Shown here one piece after another: positions 48,699 through 60,074 of a DNA stretch of 64,000 nucleotides. The notes under the pieces are model-generated. The model was not told the DNA's origin, did not search any database, and saw only the letters and a program-made list of their open reading frames with translations. The position numbers and the translations under genes were made by a program. Source of the DNA: Dipteronia dyeriana. Taxonomy: Eukaryota; Streptophyta; Magnoliopsida; Sapindales; Sapindaceae. The stretch covers positions 43,536,706 through 43,600,705 of the forward strand of contig CM065299.1 of the NCBI GenBank assembly GCA_032871835.1, written 5' to 3'. Within the stretch, counting starts at the first letter, position 1; each line of letters starts with the position of its first letter.

Positions 48699-50439
48699 TG
48701 TTGAGTTTATGCTCGATAGCAAGATTATAATAATATATTTGACAATATTTTTATATTAATAAAGTGATTTATATTTTAACAAATCTTATAGCATTTATAG
48801 TTTAATTATTATAATTGTCAAAAGTAAATAATCATAAAGTCAAAAGAGTATGAGAAAAGAAGAATTGTTCATACATCTAGATATGTATGAGGTAGACACA
48901 ATTCTTTAGTTAGTCTTGAATAATATTCACAACTTCAGATAAAGGATGGGCGCCTTTATCTTGTCAAAGTTGTAGATTCTTTTGAGTGGGATCAAATGTG
49001 TTATGATAAATCTAAAATCATCAAAGTCTGGTGTCTTTGGGTAAAAGAATATAGTGCACTGGGTCCATTGAATTGGATCACAGTGAAATACTTTATCTAG
49101 AACCGTCATTAGATAAAAGTTTTTGCTTGAAGACAATCGGAGAGTCTATCTCAATCCTGAGATAAATGGTGGACTTATGGTTGCAAGTGTTATCATTTGA
49201 GCTATCAATGAGTACGATTATATAGCATAGTCTATCCTCGATAGTTTGGTGGTATTCATTTGTTAATCGATAGAGTACTTCATTTATAGTTATGGATATC
49301 GTGGCTCCATTTATTAAATGAGAGTAGAATATCATCATATGGATGTTTTGAGGTATCGGATATTAAATCTTAACGTTAAGTTTTCAATAGTGTCTATTGA
49401 AATATGGCTTCTCGACAAGTCAAAATATTCAAGTTCAAAATGTGGTCATATGAGTAAATATGGTAACTTGGAGAGCTATAGGCGGTCTATGAGCTCTTGC
49501 CGATTACTGATATTCTTCACAAGGATACACTTTCTCTAATAAGGCTGTCTAGGGTATGAGTTAGCAGTATTAACTTATTTTATCTTTATTTAAGAGTTCA
49601 ATTTCAGTTCTTTAGCTGAATGAGCTAAAATTAATAATTAATATTAAAGACTATATTTAATAAGTAGATAAATAAAATGAATTATTTATCTAGTCAACTT
49701 AGGAAGACTTTAATATGGTCACAAATACACTAATGAGTTGGATTATGAGTCTTGGTGTAGGAAAGAATTCTTTTTGGAAAAGGATTCTTGGTCACTAAGT
49801 AAATCCACCTAAGGAAAGGATTCTTGCCCACCAAGTAAATCCTTCTTAGGAGAGGATTTGGTCTCCTATATATACTACCTATTAATTTTGACCAAGACAT
49901 AATTTTTGGTGTGAGAAATTATTTTTTATTTGTTTTTTATTTTCATAAAAAATACCTTTGTCCAACTCATTGTGTGAAGAATTCGGCCATGCATAGAGAA
50001 ACGAGGGAACATTTTTGTTTTCGATAGTACACTAGTATCCTTTGCATCAAAAGGGTTTTGTGTACAAAATCGAATCAAGGTTCACGCGAGTTTCAATCAA
50101 ATTGATTGATAATTCAAAAGTGACCGGACGTTCTTGGTTTTTCTCTTGGAGGATTATTATGACGAACAAAGAAGAAGAATTTGTTTTTTTCCATCTCAAA
50201 TATACATTTTAAAGAAAATGGAGCCCACACTCCTAGGTAATTCACGTTTCGTTATTGGATTGGAAGATCTTGAAGATTCAATTCGACGCTAGTTCAATCA
50301 TCACAAAAAAAAGGTACGATACTATTTATATACATCAATTAATCTAGGGTTAAGGTTCTTGTTATTGAAAAGGGAAAATTTTATTTATACTAAACCCTAA
50401 TTTTAATTTCCACACTTCTGTTGTGCGCTTTTCCCTATA
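48699..50439 (+). repeat. 5' LTR of K with internal deletion
   Basis: 1741 bp. Near 49630 it jumps from ctaaaattaata to attaatattaaagac, removing about 600 bp present in other copies. TATA lies at 49867-49874. The end reads ttccctata. Confidence 0.88.
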
Positions 50440-50441
50440 AA

Positions 50442-50454
50442 TGGTATCAGTGCC
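50442..50454 (+). promoter_or_regulatory. Primer binding site of K, altered
   Basis: The sequence tggtatcagtgcc lies two bases after the LTR. It differs from A's site at one base (a to t). Confidence 0.8.
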
Positions 50455-51831
50455 AGGTTGTACCCTTGATTAATTGTTGTATGTGTACGTGAATCCTTTT
50501 CTTTTTATTGTATATATGCTTGTTTTAGAAAGAGATGACACTCTAGGTATTCGCATAAATATTCACGTTGGAATGTATTGATATATATTTGTTTTATATG
50601 TGGTTTGTTATTACTCAATTTTGATCCTAGAATTTCAATGTATTTTTGTTTTGGCATTGTAACAAGAAGGGTGGCCTATCGTCGCCATAATTTCCTTCTT
50701 GGTAGTTGCTAAGTATTTTTTATTTTATTGTTGTAATAAAAAAACTGCACTATATTGTAATAAAAATAAAAGCAGTATTTTTTTATTTAAAATTCTTTTG
50801 TAATACATTCAAGTATCGAAGACTCAAAGTTTTGAAGAATTGGAAACAACCGGAACAAGTTTGAGACCGTACGAACCATAGCAACAAACGTACATGTGAA
50901 GAGCACACTGCCACAATTGTTGTGGCATGGGTTGCGCACGGCAGCCCTATAGAAACCATGGGCTGAGCATGGCAGCCCTTTATGTGGTTGTGGGCTACGC
51001 ACGCCCATGGGAGATAGCCAAGGGTGCACATGCCCATGAGAGGCAGCCAAGGGAGTCCAAACGATGAAGGTTACATGAAGACTTGTTCACCAAGAAAGGA
51101 AGTTTTTTGTATTCCAAGACATGTAATTTACTTGCCTTTCTAGGATGGACCAAAATTGTAGCTATTTATATTTTTGTAAATATTACAATGTTTGTCATTG
51201 TTTTGAAAATATGTCATATAGAATAGGATTGCCAGTCATATATCTCTTTTGGTACGAACATGCATTGAATGGTTTAGGTATCTAATTGGTATCTAGATAA
51301 CTTGGTAAATCATTCTATGGAATTCAATCTCACGCCTTAAAGAATTGAGTCCGAGAAGGTGTTTCGGAACACCTACAGCCTCCAAGTTTAGTTGAGCTTT
51401 AAGTTTCGTGCAATAACCCCCAAGGGGTATTCATGAATGGAATTTAGCAGGATACTTCCCTACAAGGATAGACTAGACAATTAACACCCAAATGATATCT
51501 ACTCCCAAATGAGGGATATTGGTGAGGGAATATATTGAAGGTCGATAACTTGGTAACACACTCAATGTGATTTTATTAATATCCACCCAAGAGTTCTTAT
51601 TAATAAAATCAAAAGTCTAAAATTGAAAATGTTGGTTGTTATGTTAACAATTAGGTAGGACCTAGTCCAAATAGTAAATGGTGTGAACTCCCAAAGGAAG
51701 TGTGACATTTATGGGTGTTGGATCACCGTTGAATTTGACGATTGAATTATTTTATTTAATTCAAGATAAATATTCAAAAGTGCTATATCATGATTCTTTA
51801 CTTATATAATTTTTGTTATTAAAAGTAAATC
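50455..51831 (+). other. Untranslated leader of K
   Basis: No gene is supported. The GC-rich block at 50865-51060 has repeated catgggctg/gcacggcagccc/cgcccatggg units, shared with A and B. Minus-strand frames of 84-87 codons cross it but are not conserved in frame between copies. Confidence 0.6.
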
Positions 51832-52555
51832 ATGACCCCATCCCTAATCAACATCCTAAAAGATAATACTTTAACTGATGATAATTATGTCACATGGAAA
51901 ATGAATATTGGGTTGTTGTTAAAAGTTAAAAAGCATAAGGTCATTCTGTATACTCCTAAACCACATACTCCTATTAATGAATCTACTCAGGAACAAAGAG
52001 ATGAGTATCATCAATGGGAGTCTTCAGATGAGATGGCTAAATGTGTGTTACATTATAGGCACCATCTCGGACGTGTTGCAACAACAACATGAAGGAATGG
52101 AGACTGCTGTCGATATAATGTTGTCTCTAGAGAAGATATTTGCTATGAGTTCTAGGACGAGTAAGAGATAGGTAGCGACTTCCTTCATGAATCTTAGGAT
52201 GAAACCAGGACAGGTTGTAAAAGATCACATGATGAAAGTCATAGCACATCTCAACATTGTTAAACTGATTGGTGCTGAGATAGATGGTGAGATGAAAAAC
52301 TAACATGACTGTCAACTCGCTGTCGAATTCCTTTGATTAGTTCAAGTTGGACTACACCTTGAACAAATAACAAATACACCTTTCAAGTTCTGACGTAAGA
52401 TGTTCAAACCAAAAAGATTCTTGTGAAAGGCAAGGGTCAAGAGATTCACACGGTTGGTAAAGTTGCTACTGTTAAGACCCGTTAGAAGGTCAAAAAACAA
52501 CAGAAGCAAAAGAAACTAGGGCCTGACTAGAAGGGGTTCCGGGAAAGGAAGAGAT
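51832..52555 (+). pseudogene. gag remnant of K
   Basis: The ATG at 51832 begins MTPSLINILKDNTLTDDNYV and stays open to about 52060 (WESSDEMAKCVLHYRH). A frameshift then occurs; the remainder (VDIMLSLEKIFAMSSRTSKR, then NLRMKPGQVVKDHMMKV) has stops. The Lys-rich tail ends near 52520. The zinc knuckle and protease start are deleted, joining to LNEKEFNLRLGN-type sequence at about 52555. Confidence 0.85.
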
Positions 52556-55023
52556 TGAATGAAAAAGAATTCAACTTGCGTTTAGGCAATAGAGTGTTGG
52601 TGTCTACTAGTGCAGTGGGAGATATTAGAGTCAATCTAGATTCTAGTTGGCATTTAGATTTAATAAACGTTTATTATGTACCATAATTCAAGATGAATTT
52701 AATTTCGGTTTCTTGTTTAAATAAATGTGCATATTCGGTTACATTTATTAAAAGTTTTATTATTAGTAAGAATAACAAATTTATTTACCAAGGTACATTG
52801 GAAAACGGTTTATTCTATCAGCATAGCAATATCTCTCACTTGTTAGACACAGAATCAACGGAACCTAATCATAAAAGAGTAAAATTATCAAAAGATGAAA
52901 CCTACCTATGGCATTTGCGCCTAGGTCATATTAACCTAAATAGGATTAAAAGATTGGTTAGTGACGAACCTCTAAGAGACTTAAAGGTTGATGATCTACC
53001 AACTTGTGAATCTTTTTGGAAGGTAAAATGACCAAAAGGTAGTTCACGACCAAAGGCACAAGAGCCTTCGAATGTTTAGGATTGATACACATTGATGTGT
53101 ATGGTCCTATAAGCATTCAAGCTAGAGGTAGATATGAGTACTTTATCACTTTTACAGATGATTACTGCTATGTGTATCTCATGAGACATAAGTCAGATGC
53201 TTTTGACATGTTCAAAGCATTTAAAGCTGAAGTGGAAAATCAACTTGAGAAATGCATAAAAATATTGAGGTCCGATTATGGTGGAGAATATCTATCTGGT
53301 GAGTTTCAGCAATATCTTATTTATGATGGGATAATTTCTCGGTTTTTTGCACCAGGTACACCTTAACAAAATGGGGTGGCAGAAAGGAGAAATAGAACTC
53401 TTTTGGACATGGTAAGGTCTATGTTTAGTTATTCAACACTTCCTAATTCCTTTTAAGGATATGCTTTACAAACTGCCATGTACATTCTAAACGATGTACA
53501 ATCTAAGTCGGTTCATAAAACACTGCACGAGTTGTGGACCGGGCGAAAGGCTAGTTTAAAACACTTTAGGATAAACGGATGTCCTGCCCACTTTTTAAAA
53601 GGAAAAATAGAAAAGATGGAGTCCCGTTCAGAAACATGCATAATTGTAGGGTATACAAAAGAAACAAAAGGATATTATTTCTATAGTCCTTTAGATCTTA
53701 AAGTATTTATTTTGACAAATGCTAAATTTCTGGAAGACGACTATATGAATAATTTTGTGCTTAAAAGTAAAATTGTTTTTAATGAGCTTTTAGGAGTTAC
53801 AATTTCACAAGAGGTTACACAACCTAGCCCAATTGAAAGTTCCGTACCAAACAAGATCAATAATCTACCATACCTCGTTGTAATGGCAGGGTTAGTAGAC
53901 AACCCGAGAGATACATCAGTCTAGGAGAATTTGTAGAGAATCCCCCGGACGATGATGATCCCTATACACATAAGGAAGCAATGGAAGATGTTGATTGTTG
54001 CCATTGATAAAAGGCAATGCAATCCAAAATTGAATCTATGTTAAAAAAAAGTCTGGTCTTTTATAGACTTGCCTACAGGGATCAAACCCATCAGGTGCAA
54101 GTGGGTATACAAGAGGAAAAGAGGAATGGATGGAAAGGTTGAAACATTTAAAGCTAGATTGGTACCTAAAGGTTATACACAGAAGGAAGATATCGATTTT
54201 GAAGAAACCATCTCTCTTATGGCAATACTTAAATCCATTAGGATACTCTTATCCATCGCGGTATCTCTAGACCTAGAGATTTGGAAAATGGACGTCAAGA
54301 CTGCTTTCCTTAATGGAAGTCTTAATGAAAGCATTAATATGATGCAACCAGAAGATGCACAGAAAAAGGCCAAGAGGAATAGGTATGCAAGTTGCAAAGA
54401 TCCATATATAGATTGAAACAAGCATCCAGATCCTGGAACATAAGGTTCGATCAAGCCGTGAAAGGTTTTGGATTTATTCAAAACCTTGATAAACCATGTG
54501 TATACAAAATGATTAAAGGTGACAAGTTGGTTTTCCAAGTTCTTTATGTTGATGTTTTACTACTCATCGAAAACGATGTAGGTGTATTGACATTAGTAAA
54601 AGAATGGTTTGCAGAACAATTTGATACGAAAGACTTATGATAAGCAAGTTATTTTCTTGGTATCCAAGTCATAAGGGATAGAAAGAATAGAACTATTGCA
54701 TTATCCCAAGTTTTATACATAGAAAAAATCTTGTCTAGGTTTTCCATGCAAGATTCCAAGAAAGGTATGTTACCTTTCAGACATGGAATCAAACTTTCTA
54801 CGGAACAAGTTTCTAAAAATGAGCATGAAGAGTAATTCATGAGCAGGGTTCCATATGCATCGACGGTTGGAAGTCTCATGTATGCAATGCTCTGCACTAG
54901 ACCAGATATTTGTTCTGCTATGGGCATAGTTAGCAGATTTCAATTGAAACCTGGTCCTGATCACAGAACGACAATCAAGCATATTTTCAAGTATCTCAGG
55001 AGAATGAGAGATTATATGCTTGT
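52556..55023 (+). pseudogene. pol remnant of K: protease end, integrase, RT; RNase H missing
   Basis: 52693-53031 encodes the pre-integrase domain (LWHLRLGHINLNRIKR, ESFW in place of ESCL). 53082-53366 holds integrase with Asp in IHIDVYGP and Asp in LRSDYGGEYL. After a TAA at about 53362, VAERRN keeps the Glu. 53478-53924 is the integrase tail (LWTGRKASLKHFR). 54069-54416 is RT (IRCKWVYKRKRGM, MDVKTAFLNGSLNES), shifting to 54392-54640 (IYRLKQASRSW). The catalytic motif there reads LYVDVLLLI, so the second Asp of YVDD is lost. 54839-55023 is the RT end (YASTVGSLMYAMLCTRPDIC). The sequence then joins mid-LTR. Confidence 0.88.
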
Positions 55024-55962
55024 ATATAAAAGCCTAGTATATTATTTTTTTATTTAATTATTTAATTAAATGGAAATTAATTATTTTGGTAATTAATTAA
55101 TTATTTAATTAAAAGTCAAATTTTTTTTCCTAATTGGAGAAGGTCTCCAAATATTAAACTATTGTTGGTAGTATAATTAATATTAAAGACTATATTTGAT
55201 AAGTAGATAAATAAAATGAATTATTTATCTAGTCAAATTAAGAAGTCTTTAATATGGTCACAAATACACTAATTAGTTGGATTAGGAGTCTTAGTGTAGG
55301 AAAGAATTCTTTTTGGAAAAGGATTCTTGGTCACTAAGTAAATCCACCTAAGGAAAGGATTCTTGCCCACCAAGTAAATCCTTCTTAGAAAAGGATTTGG
55401 TCTCGTACATATACTACCTATTAATTTCTCCCAAGACATAATTTTGGTGTGAGAAGTTGTTTTTTATTGTTATAAAAATAAAACTGCGTCCAACTCATTG
55501 TGTGAATAATTCGGCCAAGCATAGAGAAAAGAGGGAACGTTTTTGTTTACGATAGTACACTAGTATCCTTTGTATCAAAAGGGTTTTGTGTACAATATCG
55601 AATCAAGGTTTACACGAGTTTCAATCAAATTGATTGATAATTCAATAGTGACAGAACACTCTTGGTTTTTCTCTTGGTGGATTATTGTGACTAACAAAGA
55701 AGAAGATTTTGTTTGTTTCCATCATCAGGTATACAATTTAAAGAAAGGGAACCCACACTCCTAGGTGATTCACGTTCGTGATTGGATTGGAAGATCTTAT
55801 GGATTAAATTTGATGCTAGTTCAATCATTACGAATAAAAAGGTACGATAGTTTTTCTATACATCAATTAATCTAGGGTTAAGGTTCTTGTTATTGAAAAG
55901 GGAAAATTTTATTTACACTAAACCCTATTTTTTCACGCTTCCGTTGTGCGATTTTTTCTACA
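55024..55962 (+). repeat. Truncated 3' LTR of K
   Basis: It starts within the LTR at taaaagcctagtatatt and continues to ttctaca. The first 1.4 kb or so of the LTR, the polypurine tract and RNase H are missing. It retains the AAAGGATTCTT repeats (55318-55400) and the motif-rich leader portion. Confidence 0.85.
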
Positions 55963-56232
55963 GCGAATGTATTCTGTTACCTCAGTCATCTAGGTCTCCA
56001 TTCTCTTGAGCGAGGAATTAAGGCCATGTATCTTCTGGTCAATAGAGTCAATGTAACTCAGAGCTTCTGTTGAGTAACTTTCTGAGTGTTGATGAAGTCT
56101 TGGTTTGATTTCTGGTGGCTCTGTACCAACTCCTTCATCATGTCTTCAAGTGACCCGGCCTTGTTTTGGTACTATCCGGATTGGCTGTTGAAATTTGTTT
56201 AAGGTTGATTATGTGTGTTTTGCCATTTGTTG
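55963..56232 (-). pseudogene. gag C-terminal piece of J between K and L
   Basis: On the minus strand the end near 56030-55965 reads LNSSLKRMETQMTEVTEYIR, resembling the gag segment with L-x-x-LE-x-Q-x-x-QIA in Athila/Tat elements. The rest has Gln/Asn-rich low-complexity coding character. It is bounded by K on the left and L on the right. Confidence 0.55.
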
Positions 56233-58785
56233 TGTTGGGATAATGCTCAATAGAAAAAGTGTAATAATATATTTGACAATTTTTTCATATTAATAAAATG
56301 ATTTCTAGTTTAACAAATCTTATAGCATTTACAGTTTAATTATTATAATTGCCAAAAAGTAAATAATCATAAGATAAAAAGAGTACGAGAAATGAAGAAT
56401 TGTTTGTGCATCTAGATATGTATGATGTAACAATTCTTTAGTTAGTCTTGAACAATCTTCACAACTTAAGATAAAGGTTGGGCATCTTTTTCTTGTTAAA
56501 GTTGCAGATTCTTTTGCTAGCATTTGAGTGAGATCAAATGTGTTATGATGAGTTTAAAATCATCAAAGTGTGATGTCTTCGGGGAAAAGAATCTAGTGCA
56601 CTACGTGCATTGAATAGGATCGCAGTGAGATACTTTATTCAGAACCGTCAATGGATAAAAGTTTTCACTAGAAGACAATCAGAGAGTCTATCTCAATCAT
56701 GAGATAAATGACGGACTTATGGTTACAAGTGTTAACATTTGAGTCATTAGTGAGTACGATTATATATCATAGTCTATCCTCAATGGTTTGGTGGTATTCA
56801 TTTGTTAATTGATAGAGGACATTATTTATAGATATGGACATCGTGACTCAAATTATTAAATGTGAGTAGAATACCATCATATAGATATTTTGAGGTATTG
56901 GATATTAAATCTTAACGTTAAATTTTAAATAGTGTCTATTTAAATATGGCTTCTGGATAAGTCAAAATATCCACGTTCAAAATGTGGTCATATGAGTTAA
57001 TATGGTAATTAGGAGTGCTATAGGTGGCCAACAAGCTCTTGGCGATTATTGGTATTCTTCACGAGGATTCACTATCTCTATTAAGATTTTCCAGGGTACG
57101 AAAGAGGAACATTAACTTATTCTATCTTTATTTAAGAGTTCAATTTTATTTATTTAGTGGAATGAACTAAAATTAATAGATCGGACCTAGGTGAATCATT
57201 TGTTAATTTTGATTAGGTTATATCTATTGAAGCATAAATTTAGATAGCTCGTCAAGATCCCCAATCCACACGAACTTGCATGGATCACCTAATATATTCT
57301 ACCGGACTAATTTATGGGTCCATCTTGAATTGTTTTTGGATTTTGAAATCCAAATGTTTTAGAGAGGTGCGGTATATGTGATCAAAACATTCGAGAACTC
57401 TTCAAAATACCTAGAATTGGCGGGCCAATGATGTGGGAATCCTTGGGCAGCCCTAATTGGGTGCCATTAGCATTCCATTAAAACATTAATAATGTAATTT
57501 ACATATTTTTAATTAAATGGGCTGTTTAATTATATTAATGTATTAATTTAAGGCATGTGGACTTGTTTCTTTTTTAGTAAGAATGAGTCTAGTTCACATG
57601 TGGACTTTGTATTAATGTCCAATAGATTTACTAAAATGGAAAAAACAATATATGTCCCATATATATCGCTTTGGCGGCAAGGGCAAAAGTTTATTGGCCT
57701 AAAATATTGTTTTATTTTTTTATTTAATTAAATGGAAATTAATTAATTAATTAATTGGTTAAAATTCAAAATAGTTTTCCTTATAGGAGAATGTCTCCTA
57801 GAGTTATACTATTGTTGGTTGTATAATAAGTATCAAAGACTTTATTTTATATGTAGATAAATAAAATGAATTTATTTATCTAATAAAATTAGGAAGTATT
57901 TGATATCTATCAAAACTCTAATTGACAATTGGTAAAATTAGAAAGTTTTTGATTAATTGACAATTGGTAAAATTAGAAAGTTTTTGATAAAGTCATAGTT
58001 TAATTTATATTCAATAATTAGTTACTGGATAAATACACTAGTGAGTTGGAATAGGAATCTTGGTGTGGAAAAGATTTCTTCTTTGAGTGAGGTTTCTTGG
58101 CTAACACACAAATCATTCTTTTAAGAGGATTTAGACTTAAGACGTAAATCCTCCATAGGAGAGGATTCGGCCATGACCTATATATTCTGTAAGTGAGAAT
58201 TCGACCAACATAAGTTTTCTAGAGTGAGAATTCAGTCAAGATTAAAATCTTGAAGAGAGAATTCGGCAACCACCATAGTTCTTGAGTGAGAAGTTTTTTT
58301 ATTTGCTTATATAGTTAAAAAAAAACTTTATCTAACTCATTGTGTGAAGAATTCAGCCAAGCTTAGAGAAAAGAGGAAACATTTTTGTCTTCAATAGTGC
58401 ATTAGTAGGTTTTACATCAAAAGGCTTTGTGCACAAAATCGAATCGGGTTCGCGTGAGTTTCAATCAATAGATTGAGAATTCACAAGTGACCAAACATTC
58501 TTTTTTTTTCTCTATAAGGATTAACATGACTAACAAAAGGAAAAGATTTTGATTGTTTTCAATCCTCAAGTATACAATTCAAAGAAAGAGATCCCACACT
58601 CCTAGGTGATTCACGTTCGTGATTGGATTGAAAGATCTTACGGATTCAATTCAGTGCAACTTCAATCATCATGAGAAATTTTATTATATATTAATTAATT
58701 AATGGTTAAGGTCCATTATTCTATTAGATTTTTTTTAAAAAAATATCATTCGAAATTTCCACTTTCGCCGCGTGTTTTTCCTACA
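56233..58785 (+). mobile_element. Solo LTR L (family A), nested in J
   Basis: It starts tgttgggataatgctc and ends ttttcctaca, with no internal region. It is flanked by tgttg (56228-56232) and ggttg (58786-58790), one mismatch. The length of 2553 bp includes an extra block of about 210 bp (57333-57545) and a duplicated aattgacaattggtaaaattag segment near 57930-57985. It probably arose by recombination between the two LTRs of a full element (inference). Confidence 0.88.
57333..57545. repeat. Extra block of about 210 bp inside solo LTR L
   Basis: Other family A LTRs read gaattgtattaaggcatgtgg here. L reads gaattg, then this block, then tattaatttaaggcatgtgg. The block begins with a palindromic ggattttgaaatcc and ends AT-rich (ttaattatattaatg). 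It may be a small transposon or filler DNA. Clear inverted ends and a duplication were not found. Confidence 0.6.
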
Positions 58786-60050
58786 GGTTGTTTGGACTGC
58801 GCTAATTATTGTACCTTGTACACATTTGGTTCTAAACCTTGATTCTGAAATCCGTAATTCTTGTTGGAATTGTTGTTGCTTAATGAAAAATTAGGATGGC
58901 ATCTTCATCCTGGATTGTATGTGTTTGAGTAGGGATCATTTATTGGACGTTGGAAGCCTCCCAACACTTAAACCTCCTCTTGCTCACATTGATCCACTCC
59001 CACCATAGGATCACATATAACTTGGTTCACTGGGCACCAGAATTGTACATATTTTGCATCATGTCCTTCATGGATTGCATTTCCTTCTTCATTCAGGACA
59101 TTTCGATTGCCACACTAGTGCCTTCATCAATTTATATCTTGCCACCTCTTCTGATATTAGAGGATCATTTCTGATAATTTTGGGCCAAGTTCTCCATGAT
59201 CTCATAAGCCTTTTGAGCCATTTTGTCGGCAATTGTACCTCCACAAACGTTGTCCACCATCATCTAAGTGATAGTACAGAGTCCCTAGTAGATAGAAGTG
59301 ACCTTCAATTCATCCGGATATATAAGTTTTGGCACTTATGCTAGCAAAAGATGAAATCTCTCTCATGCTTTGTGGAATGGTTCATCGTCCTCTTCACTGA
59401 AAGTGGTGATCTTTATCTTCAATTCTCTCGTTTTCGTAGTTTCAAAAATTTTATAGTAGAAAGCCTTGCACACTGGGGCCATATGGTGAGAGTTTTATGC
59501 CTTAATGTCGTTTACCATTGCATTGCATGTTCCTTTATGCAGAACTGAAAGCATCTCATCTGTAACTAACCCCTAGTCAATACTGTGTTTCTGACCACAA
59601 TCGAAAAAGTCTCTTAAACTGCACTGTTTTGCTTGATGAACTGTAGGCAATCTTTCAAAGGCAGTCCATGGAATGATGGTAGCAGGTTCACATGCATGCC
59701 CTTCAATTCATACTGACTTGTTATCTTATCTAGGACAATGGTGGTGGGCTGCTCATCTTTGATTGAGGGGAGGGTATACTCCCCTATATTAATCCAGAAG
59801 TCATTCCCTTGAGTCTCTTCTCATCAACCGGCATGTTAGGCATATTTTCATCGGTTGTCACTTCTTTAATGTGATTCCTCTCAATGCGATTTATATTGCC
59901 TTGAGCTACCAAAATTGGTCTTCTAAGCGAGCATCTCCCGTGCTCAAACCTAAGCAGCTGATACTACAAAAATAGAAAAAGAAACAAGGTAAATGAAACA
60001 AAATCAATAAACAATAAACAAAAGCTAAACCTAATCACAAACATAAATGT
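58786..60050 (-). pseudogene. gag N-terminal and central part of J, heavily decayed
   Basis: On the minus strand, near 59720-59650, the frame reads SQYELKGMHVNLLPSFHGLP, matching the FHGLPxEDP-type start of the gypsy gag domain. Near 59260-59165 the frame reads VCGGTIADKMAQKAYEIMENLAQN, matching the GGT-F-x-K-x-P-x-EA-x-E-x-IE-x-MA pattern of the Athila/Tat gag end. Between them are many stops and shifts. The non-coding leader runs from about 59900 to the primer site. Confidence 0.7.
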
Positions 60051-60053
60051 TGA

Positions 60054-60071
60054 CCCCCGGTAGGGGCGCCA
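60054..60071 (-). promoter_or_regulatory. Primer binding site of J (TGGCGCC type)
   Basis: On the minus strand it reads tggcgcccctaccggggg, three bases after the LTR end. This resembles the TGGCGCCGTTGCCGGGGA-type site (Asp tRNA) used by many plant Athila/Tat elements, with changes in the middle. It fixes the right-hand LTR as the 5' LTR. Confidence 0.85.
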
Positions 60072-60074
60072 GTT

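Larger units (their letters stand above)
48699..55962 (+). mobile_element. Ty1/copia element K (family A), nested in J
   Basis: K starts tgttgagtttatgctc and ends ttttttctaca. It has a shortened 5' LTR, leader, gag, pol without RNase H, and a truncated 3' LTR. The flanks tagaa (48694-48698) and gcgaa (55963-55967) share only three of five bases, so the duplication is weak. The J gag-protease linker nevertheless reads on sensibly across the insertion. It is in plus orientation, opposite to J. Confidence 0.85.

Noticed and set aside
48694..55967. A firm 5-bp duplication around K
   Set aside because: The flanks tagaa and gcgaa match at three positions only. K's ends are supported by LTR termini rather than by the duplication.
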